The position numbers and the translations under genes were made by a program. Of a stretch of 52,194 nt of DNA, positions 34,217-43,708 are shown one piece after another (position 1 is the first letter of the stretch; each line of letters starts with the position of its first letter). The DNA comes from Clostridium pascui. GTDB taxonomy: Bacteria > Bacillota > Clostridia > Clostridiales > Clostridiaceae. The notes beneath the pieces are model-generated. The model was given only the letters and a program-made list of their open reading frames with translations, ran no database searches and was not told the origin of the DNA. The stretch is from assembly GCF_016908015.1 (NCBI RefSeq), contig NZ_JAFBDB010000011.1, positions 1 through 52,194 of the forward strand. The letters are read 5' to 3'.

Positions 34217-35623
34217 ATGAGAATTATAATTATTGGAGCGGGTAAAGTAGGTTATAATTTGGCAAATAACCTGGAAAAGGAAGGACATGATGTAACAATT
34301 ATTGATAAAAATTATGGAATCTTAAGAAAAGCAGAAGAAAACTTAGATGTTATGTGTATTAAAGGAAGTGGAGTTAGCACTAGTACACTTCTAGAAGCTG
34401 GGGTAAGCGCAGCAGATTTACTAATTGCAGTTACAAATAGTGATGAAGTAAACATGGTTTGTTGTCTTACTGCAAAGAAATTAAAGGCGGCTCATACTGT
34501 TGCAAGAATTAGAGATCCTGAATATGCAAGAGAGCTTTCCTTATTAAAGGAAGAGTTAGAACTTGAGATGATTATTAATCCAGAGCTTGCAGCAGCAGAT
34601 GAAATTACACAAATGATTAATTTTTCTCCAGCAATAAATGTAGAGCATTTTGCCAAAGGTAGGGTAAAGCTTGTTCAGCTTAAAATTACAAAGGACATGC
34701 CTATTGTAGGTAAAAGTCTAGAAAAAATTGTGGGAAAAGCTAATCTTTCTGTACTAGTTGGAGTTGTGGTAAGAGGGAATAAAGTAATTGTTCCAAATGG
34801 AAAATTTATAATTAATAAAGATGATAAAATTCATGTAATAGGAAAATCCTCTAGTATCTATAATTTTTGTAAAATATCCGGAATTTTACCACAGAGATTA
34901 AAAAATATTATGATACTTGGTGGAGGAAGAATTGCTTATTATCTTTCAAATAATTTATGCGATATGGGCATGAACGTAAAAATCATTGAAATCAATAAAG
35001 AAAGATGTATAGAACTTTCAGAACTTTTACCAAAGGCACTTGTTATAAATGCAGATGGTACAGATGAAGAATTTTTACTGTCTGAAAATGCAAAGGATGT
35101 AGATGGATTTATTGCTGCTACAGGAATGGATGAAGAAAATCTATTATCTTCTTTAATGGCCAAACAAAATGGTGTTAAAAAGGTTATTACAAAAGTAAGC
35201 AGAACAAGATACAACAATATTGTAAGTAGTTTGGGAATTGATGATATTATAAGCCCTAAAGAGATTATTACAAATCAAATCTTAAAATATGTTAGAGGCA
35301 ATAATATAGAATCCTTATATAGAATAGTTGAAGGAAAGGTTGAAATACTGGAGTTTATTGCAAATAAGGAAAGTAAACTTTTGAATACTCCATTAAGGCA
35401 AATAAAATTTAAGCAAGATGTTATTATTGCAACAATAGTTAGAAAAGACGAAATTATAATTCCACATGGTAATGACAGTATACGAGATGGAGATCGTGTT
35501 ATTGTTATAGCAAAGGATAAAAATATAAATAATTTACATGACTTGATTAGCAGCTCAAATGGAGGTATAAATAGTGAATTTTGGAATGGTATTAAGAAGC
35601 TTGGCAATATTATTAACCTGTGA
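34217..35623 (+). CDS. trkA: Trk potassium uptake regulator TrkA
   Basis: A 468 aa cytoplasmic protein with two RCK units, each an NAD-binding Rossmann fold (IIGAGKVGYNLANNLEKEGH near residue 5; LGGGRIAYYLSNNL near residue 236) followed by an RCK_C domain. It gates the TrkH channel in response to nucleotides. ATG 34217 is favoured (GGAGG five bases upstream, canonical MRIIIIGAGKVG start). It overlaps trkH by 50 bases, so the subunits are made together. Confidence 0.94.
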   Translation: MRIIIIGAGKVGYNLANNLEKEGHDVTIIDKNYGILRKAEENLDVMCIKGSGVSTSTLLEAGVSAADLLIAVTNSDEVNMVCCLTAKKLKAAHTVARIRDPEYARELSLLKEELELEMIINPELAAADEITQMINFSPAINVEHFAKGRVKLVQLKITKDMPIVGKSLEKIVGKANLSVLVGVVVRGNKVIVPNGKFIINKDDKIHVIGKSSSIYNFCKISGILPQRLKNIMILGGGRIAYYLSNNLCDMGMNVKIIEINKERCIELSELLPKALVINADGTDEEFLLSENAKDVDGFIAATGMDEENLLSSLMAKQNGVKKVITKVSRTRYNNIVSSLGIDDIISPKEIITNQILKYVRGNNIESLYRIVEGKVEILEFIANKESKLLNTPLRQIKFKQDVIIATIVRKDEIIIPHGNDSIRDGDRVIVIAKDKNINNLHDLISSSNGGINSEFWNGIKKLGNIINL

Positions 35624-37016
35624 AGGAATTGTAATGATTCCATCGCTTTTGGTAGCAATAATACATGGGGGATATGATGCTAAAGCATTTGCTATTACAA
35701 TTGAAATTTTGTTATCACTAGGTGTACTAGGTTTACTTAAGCAACCTAAGAATAAAAATATTTATACAAGAGATGGTTTTGCAATTGTAGCAATTGGATG
35801 GCTACTTACTTCATTTTTTGGATCGCTCCCTTTTGTAATCAGTGGAGCAATACCTTCCATGATTAACGGTTTTTTTGAGTCAAGCTCTGGATTTACAACT
35901 ACTGGTGCAACCATAATCACTAATATTGAAGCATTACCTCATGGCATTTTATTTTGGAGAAGTTTTACTCATTGGGTTGGAGGTATGGGAGTGCTTGTTA
36001 TGACGCTAGCAATACTTCCTTCTGCAGGAGCGGGTACTCTTCAAATTATGAAAGCTGAAAGTCCAGGGCCAAATCCAGGTAAACTAGTACCTAAGATTGG
36101 ACAAACTGCAAAAATTTTATATGGTATATATATAGTGGTTACTATTATTTTAGCTATATCACTTAAGATAGCTGGAATGTCTTGGTATGATTCACTTATA
36201 CATACTTTTGGAACGGTTGGAACCGGAGGGTTTTCTAATAAGGCTGTGAGTATCGGAGCATACAAAAATGTATGGATAGAGATTATAATTACATTTTTTA
36301 TGCTTATATGTGGTGCAAATTTTTCTCTATACTATCAGGCACTAAAGGGAAATATTAAGGGGATTTTTAAAGACGAAGAATTTAAATTTTATATTAGCTT
36401 GATTTTTACTTCTATTGTACTAATAACACTAAATATTCATGGAAGTATTTTTAAAACCATTGGAGAATCTTTAAGGCATTCCTCCTTTCAGGTAGCCTCT
36501 ATTGTTACAACTACAGGATATGCTACCACGGACTTTAATCTATGGCCGCTTTTTAGTAAAATGATTTTATTAAGTTTAATGTTTTTTGGTGGATGCGCTG
36601 GATCAACAGCAGGAGGAATGAAGAATATTAGATTTTTACTACTCTTCAAAATTATACGAAGAGAGTTATTAAAGATAATTCATCCCAAAGCAGTGTATAC
36701 TGTAAAATTTGGGGGTAAGTCTGTAGATGAAGAAACTCTTAAGGGTATAACATCATTTTTCTTTATGTATATGGCTATATTTCTTGGAGCAATTTTGATA
36801 GTTTCCTTAGAAGAAGTTGATACAATGACAACTATATCAGCTGTTGCAACATCTATAGGGAATGTTGGCCCAGGGTTTGAAATGGTTGGCCCTATGGGAA
36901 GTTTTGCGGGCTTTTCCAATTTAAGTAAAATAGTATTATCTATGTGTATGATTATAGGCAGGCTTGAAATTTATCCTATATTATTACTTTTTATACCAGA
37001 GTTTTGGAAAAAATAG
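35574..37016 (+). CDS. trkH: Trk potassium uptake channel subunit TrkH
   Basis: A 480 aa membrane protein of the SKT superfamily. Its four pore loops read SGFTTTGATI, GTVGTGGFSN, VTTTGYATTDF and SIGNVGPGFEMVG, each carrying the filter Gly. The GTG start at 35574 has GGAGG eight bases upstream, inside the trkA gene. With TrkA it forms a potassium importer. A terminator follows. Confidence 0.94.
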   Translation: MNFGMVLRSLAILLTCEGIVMIPSLLVAIIHGGYDAKAFAITIEILLSLGVLGLLKQPKNKNIYTRDGFAIVAIGWLLTSFFGSLPFVISGAIPSMINGFFESSSGFTTTGATIITNIEALPHGILFWRSFTHWVGGMGVLVMTLAILPSAGAGTLQIMKAESPGPNPGKLVPKIGQTAKILYGIYIVVTIILAISLKIAGMSWYDSLIHTFGTVGTGGFSNKAVSIGAYKNVWIEIIITFFMLICGANFSLYYQALKGNIKGIFKDEEFKFYISLIFTSIVLITLNIHGSIFKTIGESLRHSSFQVASIVTTTGYATTDFNLWPLFSKMILLSLMFFGGCAGSTAGGMKNIRFLLLFKIIRRELLKIIHPKAVYTVKFGGKSVDEETLKGITSFFFMYMAIFLGAILIVSLEEVDTMTTISAVATSIGNVGPGFEMVGPMGSFAGFSNLSKIVLSMCMIIGRLEIYPILLLFIPEFWKK

Positions 37017-37028
37017 CAGTTAAATCCG

Positions 37029-37060
37029 AAGCATCTCCTAATTTTAGGAGGTGCTTTTTT
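37029..37060 (+). terminator. Terminator of the trkAH pair
   Basis: The stem aagcatctccta (37029-37040) pairs with taggaggtgctt (37045-37056), with one G-U pair, and T residues follow. Confidence 0.88.
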
Positions 37061-37204
37061 AAAAGTTTTGGAGAAAATATGAATGTTTAGTAAATATATT
37101 TCTTTGGTACATTAATTTATGCTTAAACATTGTATAATTATTGTACAATATTATGTTATATAATTCAGCTATTTGTACAAACATTTTTATGAGAGGATGA
37201 TTTT

Positions 37205-38629
37205 ATGGTTCAAATAATGTTATTATCAGGGATAGTATTGCTTATTTGTGTACTTTCTAGCAAATTGTTATATAGATTTGGTATACCTACCCTAATGATT
37301 TTCTTAACGTTAGGTATGCTTTTAGGTTCAGAGGGGATAGGAGGAATATATTTTGATAATTCAATGCTTGCTCAACAAATATGTAATATAGGGCTTGTGT
37401 TTATCATGTTCTATGGTGGTTTTGGTGTTAACTGGAAGTCTGCAAAATCTGTAGCTCCTCAAGCAATACTTTTGGCAACACTGGGGGTTGTAATGACAGC
37501 ATTTTTAGTTGGTTTATTTGCTCATTTTATTTTAAAGGTTACTTTATTAGAAGGAATGCTTTTAGGTTCAGTAGTTTCTTCCACAGATGCCGCTTCAGTG
37601 TTTTCTATTTTAAGATCAAAAAAATTGAACTTAAAAGGTGGATTGGCTTCTATGCTGGAAATGGAAAGTGGAAGCAATGATCCTATGTCTTATATGCTAA
37701 CAGTTATTATGGTGTCTTTAATAACAAATAACCATCAGGAATCAATAATAAGTCTACTATCACGTCAAATTATTTTTGGCTTATCTATTGGTTTTATTAT
37801 TGCTATAATTTCTGTGTTTATTTTGAAAAATATCAATTTTGAAATAGATGGATTATATCCTATTCTTTCTATATCTATAGCTATACTTGGATACTCAATA
37901 AGCGAGTGGCTTGGGGGAAATGGATTTTTGTCAGTTTATATAATTGGAATTATTATGGGAAATAGTAAAATTCCATATAAAAGGAACTTGGTGCATTTTT
38001 TCGATGCAGTGTCATGGCTCATGCAAATTGTATTATTCTTTACTCTAGGACTATTAGTTTTTCCATCTCAATTACCATCAGCTTTAATGTCTGGGGTGGC
38101 TGTGGCTATATTCTTACTATTAGTAGCAAGGCCTATTGCAATTATAAGTATACTAAGCTTTTTTAAAACTCCACTAAAGCAGCAAGCATTAGTATCTTGG
38201 GTTGGACTTAGAGGAGCAGCATCTATTGTGTTTGCAACTTACGCTCTGACGAATAATCTTCCTATAGCAAATGAAATATTTAATACTGTGTTTATTATAG
38301 CTTTACTTTCAGTTATCGTTCAAGGAACTATGATTCCAGCAATAGCAAAAGGATTAGATCTAGTAGAAGCAGAAGTTTCAGTATTTAAAACCTTTAATGA
38401 CTATCAAGATGAAATACATACGCAGTTGATGGAATACGCTGTAAAAGAAGGCAATCACTTAATAAACAAAACTATATCAGAATCAAAAATATCTAATGAA
38501 ATATTAATTGTTATGATAAAAAGAAAAGATGAAATAATTATACCAAATGGCTCGTCTATTATAAAGTTAGGAGATATTTTAGTTTTTACTGCTAACAACT
38601 TGGAAAAATTTACACATTTATTAAATTAA
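37205..38629 (+). CDS. Cation/proton antiporter, CPA1 family with C-terminal RCK_C domain (CvrA/NhaP2-like)
   Basis: A 474 aa protein with about 12-13 membrane helices. The transport-site motifs are SVVSSTDAASVFSIL and MESGSNDPMSYML (essential Asp), plus VGLRGAASIVFATYA. The last ~75 residues form an RCK_C (TrkA_C) domain, as in K+/H+ antiporters of the CvrA/NhaP2 type. RCK_C domains in Firmicutes can bind c-di-AMP. Placed after trkAH, it would balance potassium uptake with export. The ATG follows GAGAGGATG. Confidence 0.88.
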   Translation: MVQIMLLSGIVLLICVLSSKLLYRFGIPTLMIFLTLGMLLGSEGIGGIYFDNSMLAQQICNIGLVFIMFYGGFGVNWKSAKSVAPQAILLATLGVVMTAFLVGLFAHFILKVTLLEGMLLGSVVSSTDAASVFSILRSKKLNLKGGLASMLEMESGSNDPMSYMLTVIMVSLITNNHQESIISLLSRQIIFGLSIGFIIAIISVFILKNINFEIDGLYPILSISIAILGYSISEWLGGNGFLSVYIIGIIMGNSKIPYKRNLVHFFDAVSWLMQIVLFFTLGLLVFPSQLPSALMSGVAVAIFLLLVARPIAIISILSFFKTPLKQQALVSWVGLRGAASIVFATYALTNNLPIANEIFNTVFIIALLSVIVQGTMIPAIAKGLDLVEAEVSVFKTFNDYQDEIHTQLMEYAVKEGNHLINKTISESKISNEILIVMIKRKDEIIIPNGSSIIKLGDILVFTANNLEKFTHLLN

Positions 38630-38634
38630 GATAA

Positions 38635-38664
38635 AAAGCTCCCTGAAAATTATGGGAGCTTTCT
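38635..38664 (+). terminator. Terminator of the antiporter gene
   Basis: The stem aaagctccc (38635-38643) pairs with gggagcttt (38654-38662) and ends in T residues. It lies between the antiporter and the convergent peptidase gene. Confidence 0.8.
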
Positions 38665-38736
38665 CATATTAATGATCAATATATTTATAATATAGGGTTA
38701 TGTACTTTTATATAAACTGTAGCAAGGTAGAGTACA

Positions 38737-39774
38737 TTACTTTTCTTTACAATAATTAATTACTAAATCTAATGTGGCTAAAATCCCATCCATATGGGTT
38801 CTCTCATATCCATGGGATGCAAAGACTCCTGTTCCGATAAGTCCAGTTCTGATATCCCATCCAGCACGGAGGGCAGAAGAAGCATCTGAACCATAGTAAG
38901 GATAAATATCTATTTTATAAGGAATATCATTTTTCTTGCATAAATCTATAAGTTTTTTACGAATTTCTAAATCATATGGGCCAGAAGAATCTTTGGCACA
39001 AATACATACAGCATACTCAGAGGAGTTTTGCTCAAGTCCTGGTGCACCCATATCTACAGCTATAAATTCTTTAGTGTTTTGAGGAATAGAGGCAGCTCCA
39101 TGGCCAACTTCTTCATAATTTGTTATAAAGAAGCTTGTAGTATAAGGAAGTGCTATATTATTTTCTACCAAATATTTTACAGCATACAAAAGTATTGCAG
39201 CACTCGCCTTATCATCTAGGTGCCTGCTTTTTACAAAGCCACTTGGAGTAAAAACGGTCCTCGAATCAAAAGATACAAAGTCACCAACCTCAATCCCTAG
39301 TTTTAAGATATCTTCTTTAGAAAACACTTTCTCATCTAATACAATTTCCATATTTTCTACAGTTCTTTTAAGTTCTCTAGCTTCATCGCCACTTATATGT
39401 ACAGAAGGCTTAATACTTTGAATTGTTCCAGTAAATTCTTCACCATCTAAAGTTTCTATAATACAATTTTCACCTTCGATTGAGTTCATCATATAACCGC
39501 CAATAGCAGCAAGGGACAAAGTTCCATTAGATCTTATACCTTTAACCATAGCTCCTAAAGTATCTATATGAGCAGATAGAACTCTTCCATTTTCGTTGTC
39601 TTTTCCTGATAATGTAACCAAAATGCATCCTTTATTTGTGAGCTCATAAGATACACCTATAATATCAAGTTCTTTTTTTATGTAATCTATTACTTTTTTT
39701 GTATATCCACTAGGGCTTGGTGTAGTCAAAATATTATTTAAGTAATATTTAATTTGTTCTTGGTTATAATTCAT
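38737..39774 (-). CDS. M42 family metallopeptidase (aminopeptidase/endoglucanase-like)
   Basis: A 345 aa cytoplasmic peptidase. The metal ligands and catalytic residues are recognisable in SAHIDTLGAMV, RHLDDKASAA, NYEEVGHGAA (catalytic Glu), VDMGAP and SHGYERTHMDG. M42 enzymes are dodecameric aminopeptidases that trim peptides. ATG 39774 follows AAGGAGTG; a GTG at 39783 overlaps that site and is less likely. It is a monocistronic gene. Confidence 0.92.
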   Translation of the reverse strand: MNYNQEQIKYYLNNILTTPSPSGYTKKVIDYIKKELDIIGVSYELTNKGCILVTLSGKDNENGRVLSAHIDTLGAMVKGIRSNGTLSLAAIGGYMMNSIEGENCIIETLDGEEFTGTIQSIKPSVHISGDEARELKRTVENMEIVLDEKVFSKEDILKLGIEVGDFVSFDSRTVFTPSGFVKSRHLDDKASAAILLYAVKYLVENNIALPYTTSFFITNYEEVGHGAASIPQNTKEFIAVDMGAPGLEQNSSEYAVCICAKDSSGPYDLEIRKKLIDLCKKNDIPYKIDIYPYYGSDASSALRAGWDIRTGLIGTGVFASHGYERTHMDGILATLDLVINYCKEK

Positions 39775-40063
39775 GTAAAGCACTCCTTTGTTTAAATCTT
39801 AATTGTATTTTATCACAACTTTACAGTGCATTACATAGATTCATTTGGAATAGCAAGATTTAGTATAATTATGCAAAAAAATATTTAGATATGAATGATA
39901 AGTAAAATAATACAAAGTTGTAACAAGCCTGTAACAATAGAAGGGTAAAATACATTACGATGTTACCAAGTATTTAGGTAAGTTAACTATATTGGATAAT
40001 CGTATAAAAATAAGTATAGAGTTAAAAAGAAATCTGATAATAGTTAAAGGAGGTAAAATAATT

Positions 40064-41551
40064 TTGTTATTTAACTCAATTCATTTTTTAATATTTTTTC
40101 CCATTGTAGTCCTTACATACTTTTTAATACCATTTAAATTTCGTAAAGTATGGATGCTTATAAGTAGTTATTATTTCTATATGAGCTGGAATCCTAAATA
40201 TGCAATTTTAATTGGAACAAGCACAATAATAACATATTTTGGTGGACTGTTAATAGAAAAAGCAAGCAAAATAAGTAATGAAGAAAAATCAATTAAGTTT
40301 AAAAGATTTTGGATTCTAATGAGTCTTATAAGTAATTTAGGTATTTTATTTTTATTTAAGTATTATAACTTTTTTATATCAAGTTTAAAGAGGGTATTTT
40401 CTTTATTTAATATTACAGTTATAATCCCATCATTTGATTACTTGTTGCCAGTAGGAATATCTTTTTATACATTTCAAGCTCTTAGTTATGTCATAGATAT
40501 TTATAGAAAAGATGTTAAGGCAGAAAAAAATATAGTTAAATATGCCTTGTTTGTATCATTTTTTCCTCAAGTGCTTGCAGGACCTATAGAAAAATCGAAA
40601 AACCTATTACATCAATTTGATGAAAAGCATCAATTTGATTACTATAGAGTAAAGAATGGCTTAGTTCTAATGCTGTGGGGCTTTTTTCAGAAAATAGTTA
40701 TTGCAGATAGATTGGCTATATTAGTTAATGCTGTATACAATAATCCCAATAAATACAGAGGATTAGAAATAATTATAGCTACTATATTTTATGCATTTCA
40801 AATATACTGTGATTTTTCATCTTATTCAGATATAGCAAGAGGTGCTGCTGAAATTATGGGATTTAGGCTAACTGTAAACTTTAAACAGCCCTATTTTTCA
40901 AGAACAATAAAAGATTTTTGGAAGCGTTGGCACATAAGTCTTAGCAGCTGGTTTAAAGATTATCTCTATATACCTCTTGGAGGAAACAGGTGCAGTAAGC
41001 TTAGAAATTATATTAATATAATGATTGTATTTTTAGTTAGTGGACTATGGCACGGAGCATCTATGAATTTTTTAGTTTGGGGAGGATTACACGGTATTTA
41101 TCAAGTAATAGGAAATATTTTAAAACCAGTTAAAGAAAAAATTATAGATACTTTTAAAATAAAAACTGATATATTTAGTTTTAAGTTTTTTCAAGTATTA
41201 ATAAATTTTGTATTAGTTGATTTTGCATGGATATTTTTTAGGGCGAATTCCTTTACTGGAGCAAAAATGTTGATTAAGAATATGCTTTATTTCAATCCAT
41301 GGATATTTTATTCAGGAGAGATTTATAGTCTAGGATTGGATTCAAAAGATTTTAAAGTAGCAGTGCTAGGTATAATTATAGTTTTAATTATAAACTATAT
41401 TCAAGCAACCGAAAGTGTCCGTATAGATCTTTCAAAACAAAATATAGGATTTAGATGGGCGGTATATTTTACGGCTATTATCTTTATTTTAATACTTGGC
41501 GTATATGGACCAGGATATAGTAAACAGCAGTTTATTTATTTTCAATTTTAG
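40064..41551 (+). CDS. MBOAT family O-acyltransferase (AlgI/DltB-like)
   Basis: A 495 aa membrane protein with about 10-12 helices. AlgI-type motifs are present: YLLPVGISFYTFQALSYVID, FFPQVLAGPIEKS, the FWKRWHISLSSWFKDYLYIP block and the catalytic His in SGLWHGASMNF. It transfers acyl (usually acetyl) groups to an extracellular polymer. The start is TTG 40064 (MLFNSIHFLIFFP, the usual beginning), with AAAGGAGG ten bases upstream; the frame is open back to 39992. A partner gene follows in the same operon. Confidence 0.9.
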   Translation: MLFNSIHFLIFFPIVVLTYFLIPFKFRKVWMLISSYYFYMSWNPKYAILIGTSTIITYFGGLLIEKASKISNEEKSIKFKRFWILMSLISNLGILFLFKYYNFFISSLKRVFSLFNITVIIPSFDYLLPVGISFYTFQALSYVIDIYRKDVKAEKNIVKYALFVSFFPQVLAGPIEKSKNLLHQFDEKHQFDYYRVKNGLVLMLWGFFQKIVIADRLAILVNAVYNNPNKYRGLEIIIATIFYAFQIYCDFSSYSDIARGAAEIMGFRLTVNFKQPYFSRTIKDFWKRWHISLSSWFKDYLYIPLGGNRCSKLRNYINIMIVFLVSGLWHGASMNFLVWGGLHGIYQVIGNILKPVKEKIIDTFKIKTDIFSFKFFQVLINFVLVDFAWIFFRANSFTGAKMLIKNMLYFNPWIFYSGEIYSLGLDSKDFKVAVLGIIIVLIINYIQATESVRIDLSKQNIGFRWAVYFTAIIFILILGVYGPGYSKQQFIYFQF

Positions 41552-41562
41552 GAGGAATACCC

Positions 41563-42591
41563 ATGGCTAAAAAGATAGTTTTAAAAGGATTTATTTTTGT
41601 AATAATATTAACCATGATTATTTCTATACTTAACTCTATCTTTGTGTTAAAAGTAAGTCATCGCGGTAAAATATTTCAAGGAGTATATGAAGATAGGGAT
41701 ACATACGATGTTATTTTAATGGGGTCTAGTCATATGGACTCGTCCATCAATCCTAATGTACTATGGAATGAGTATGGAATAACTAGTTTTAATTACGGAA
41801 CTGGGGGACAGCCCATAGATGTTACGTATTATTTACTTAAGGAAGTTTTAAAAAAACATAAAAATCCAATTGTAGTAGTAGATTTATATTATTTAGGTTT
41901 AACGGAAGAGTATGGTCAAGAGGGATATATTAGATATATTTTAGATAATATGAAGTTTTCAGTAAATAAGATAGAAGCTGTTGTAAACAGTACACCAAAA
42001 GGTCAGTGGTTAAGCTATTTACTGCCAATTGTCAAATATCATGATAGATGGAAGGAACTAGAAGAGAAAGATTTTAATTATGACACCTCAACTACGTATT
42101 ATCAAAAAGGATTTGGTGCCGGTCGTGAGGTATACGGAAAAGGCACTTTGTCAGACATTAAAGAGACAAAAACTGCAGAGCTTCCTCCTAAAACACAAGA
42201 GTATTTATATAAAATTATAGAGCTATCCCAAAAAGAAGGCTTTAGGTTAATATTCACCAATGCTCCACATGATTATACAAGTACAGCTAATATGGACACT
42301 TGGCATAAAGAACCTGCTCAAATGTTTAATAAGGTAGAAGAAATTGCAAAAGCAAATAATATTCCATTTATAAATTATAATAACCTATTTGACGAAATAG
42401 GATTTAACTTTAAAAATGATATGTATAACGAAGGGCATATGAATATTTGGGGGTCTAATAAGGTTTCAACTCACTTTGGAAGGCTTTTAAAAGAAAAATA
42501 TGATTTAGAAGATCATAGAAATGATGAGAAATATGCTGATTGGAAAGAAGACTATGATAAGTATCTGGAAGTAGAAGCCTCTGCTAAATAA
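41563..42591 (+). CDS. SGNH/DltD/AlgJ-like membrane-anchored protein
   Basis: A 342 aa protein with an N-terminal membrane anchor (about 8-28) and an extracellular domain. The ILMGSSHMDSSI motif fits the Ser block of SGNH hydrolases. EGHMNIWGSNK near the C-terminus fits the catalytic His block (usually DxxH). It follows the MBOAT gene after 11 bases with AGGAGG. In alginate and D-alanylation systems such a partner completes extracellular transfer of the acyl group, so this pair probably acetylates a cell-surface polysaccharide. The polymer is not identified; no glycosyltransferase genes are nearby. Confidence 0.8.
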   Translation: MAKKIVLKGFIFVIILTMIISILNSIFVLKVSHRGKIFQGVYEDRDTYDVILMGSSHMDSSINPNVLWNEYGITSFNYGTGGQPIDVTYYLLKEVLKKHKNPIVVVDLYYLGLTEEYGQEGYIRYILDNMKFSVNKIEAVVNSTPKGQWLSYLLPIVKYHDRWKELEEKDFNYDTSTTYYQKGFGAGREVYGKGTLSDIKETKTAELPPKTQEYLYKIIELSQKEGFRLIFTNAPHDYTSTANMDTWHKEPAQMFNKVEEIAKANNIPFINYNNLFDEIGFNFKNDMYNEGHMNIWGSNKVSTHFGRLLKEKYDLEDHRNDEKYADWKEDYDKYLEVEASAK

Positions 42592-42620
42592 TAGAAAGCT
42601 ACAGTAATTAAACTTTAATA

Positions 42621-42670
42621 AAGAGACTGTTTCTAAAAAATCATTTTAATTATTTGGAAACAGTCTTTTG
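42621..42670. terminator. Bidirectional terminator between the SGNH and HD genes
   Basis: An inverted repeat of aagagactgtttc (42621-42633) with gaaacagtctttt (42657-42669) and a long AT-rich loop lies between convergent genes. Confidence 0.7.
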
Positions 42671-42671
42671 T

Positions 42672-43337
42672 TTAGATTATTTTTGTTCCATTCATTATAA
42701 GCTCAAATTTTAAATTCAAAAAATTTGCAGCTTTTCTACACATAGTCATTCTAGTTAAGAATATTTCAAAGTAATCCATTAATGAAACGATAGTAGTATC
42801 AATCTTTAAATCTAGTAGAATAGAACCATTCTCTTTATTAATACAAACTTCTGAATTCTCCACTGCATAGTTTACTCTGTCATGTATATCAAAGGTTGAA
42901 AAATCTATATTTCTAACTCTGCTTCGGCGCACATCACATTTATCAGCTAAAATCAATGCAGCGGATATGGGATTAACAGCACAGCCAGTACCTTCATCAT
43001 GATTTCCAACAGCAGACACCACTAGTGCAATCTCATCCGGAGGCATATTAAGCCTTGTTAAAATATTAAAACATAAAACAGCTCCTGTTTGAGCATGTTC
43101 TTCTCTGTTTATCATATTACCTATATCGTGAATATATCCTGCAATTTTTGCAAGCTCTATTGTTCGTGTATCATAATCTAGTTCTGCTAGTATTTTAGAA
43201 GCTGTATCTGCAACTTTTGTAACATGACCTATGTCATGTTTCGTTATGCCTAAGACTTCTAAAAGATGATCTGCCCATTGTATATATGATTGTATTTCTA
43301 CATTGTTTTTTATATCTTCATAAGTAAGATTTTTCAC
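42672..43337 (-). CDS. HD domain phosphohydrolase
   Basis: A protein of about 221 aa. The HD-superfamily metal motifs are seen as HDIGHVTKV, GYIHDIGNM, HAQTGA, GNHDEGTG and LADKCDVRR, so the metal site looks complete. It is of the small HD type that acts on nucleotides or phosphate esters; the substrate is unknown. GTG 43337 lies seven bases after GAAGG, and TTG 43340 is an alternative start. Confidence 0.85.
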   Translation of the reverse strand: MKNLTYEDIKNNVEIQSYIQWADHLLEVLGITKHDIGHVTKVADTASKILAELDYDTRTIELAKIAGYIHDIGNMINREEHAQTGAVLCFNILTRLNMPPDEIALVVSAVGNHDEGTGCAVNPISAALILADKCDVRRSRVRNIDFSTFDIHDRVNYAVENSEVCINKENGSILLDLKIDTTIVSLMDYFEIFLTRMTMCRKAANFLNLKFELIMNGTKII

Positions 43338-43708
43338 CAATATACCTTCTTTCCTAAATTATTATTTTAACATAGTATTGTCAAATAATTTCACTTAAAT
43401 GCTATGGACAAGAGATAAAGTCTAATGAATTAAATTTCCTAGTGATACATTTATTTTGTTTATGTATATTTTTGAAATATTTATAAGAATAAATTAAGTA
43501 TACGCTTATTTGCCTAAGGTTGTCTAGGTAAAGACACTGAATGGCATTCCTTGTATGAGTAATTTGTCTATTAGTTAAAACAATTTAGCAATAAATTCAT
43601 ATAGACATTTTACATAATTTGGTATATAATAGTAATTATTAACATTTGGAAGACATATATATTAGCATAACCAATTTTTAAATTATAGGAAACTAGGGGG
43701 ATATGTGT
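43338..43708. other. Divergent intergenic region upstream of the acyl-CoA dehydrogenase gene
   Basis: This 371-base gap carries the acyl-CoA dehydrogenase promoter at 43602-43630. The rest is AT-rich. I see no small ORF with a good start and no RNA element I can name. A full Rex-type dyad was looked for and not found. Confidence 0.5.
43602..43630 (+). promoter_or_regulatory. Promoter of the acyl-CoA dehydrogenase gene
   Basis: TAGACA at 43602-43607 and TATAAT at 43625-43630 have a 17-base spacer. One mismatch from consensus lies in the -35 box. The start would fall near 43637, leaving a leader of about 70 bases. Confidence 0.7.

Noticed and set aside
43560-43640. Rex (NADH sensor) operator before the acyl-CoA dehydrogenase gene
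   Set aside because: Only half-site-like TTAAA and AACA pieces are present; no complete dyad of the known form.
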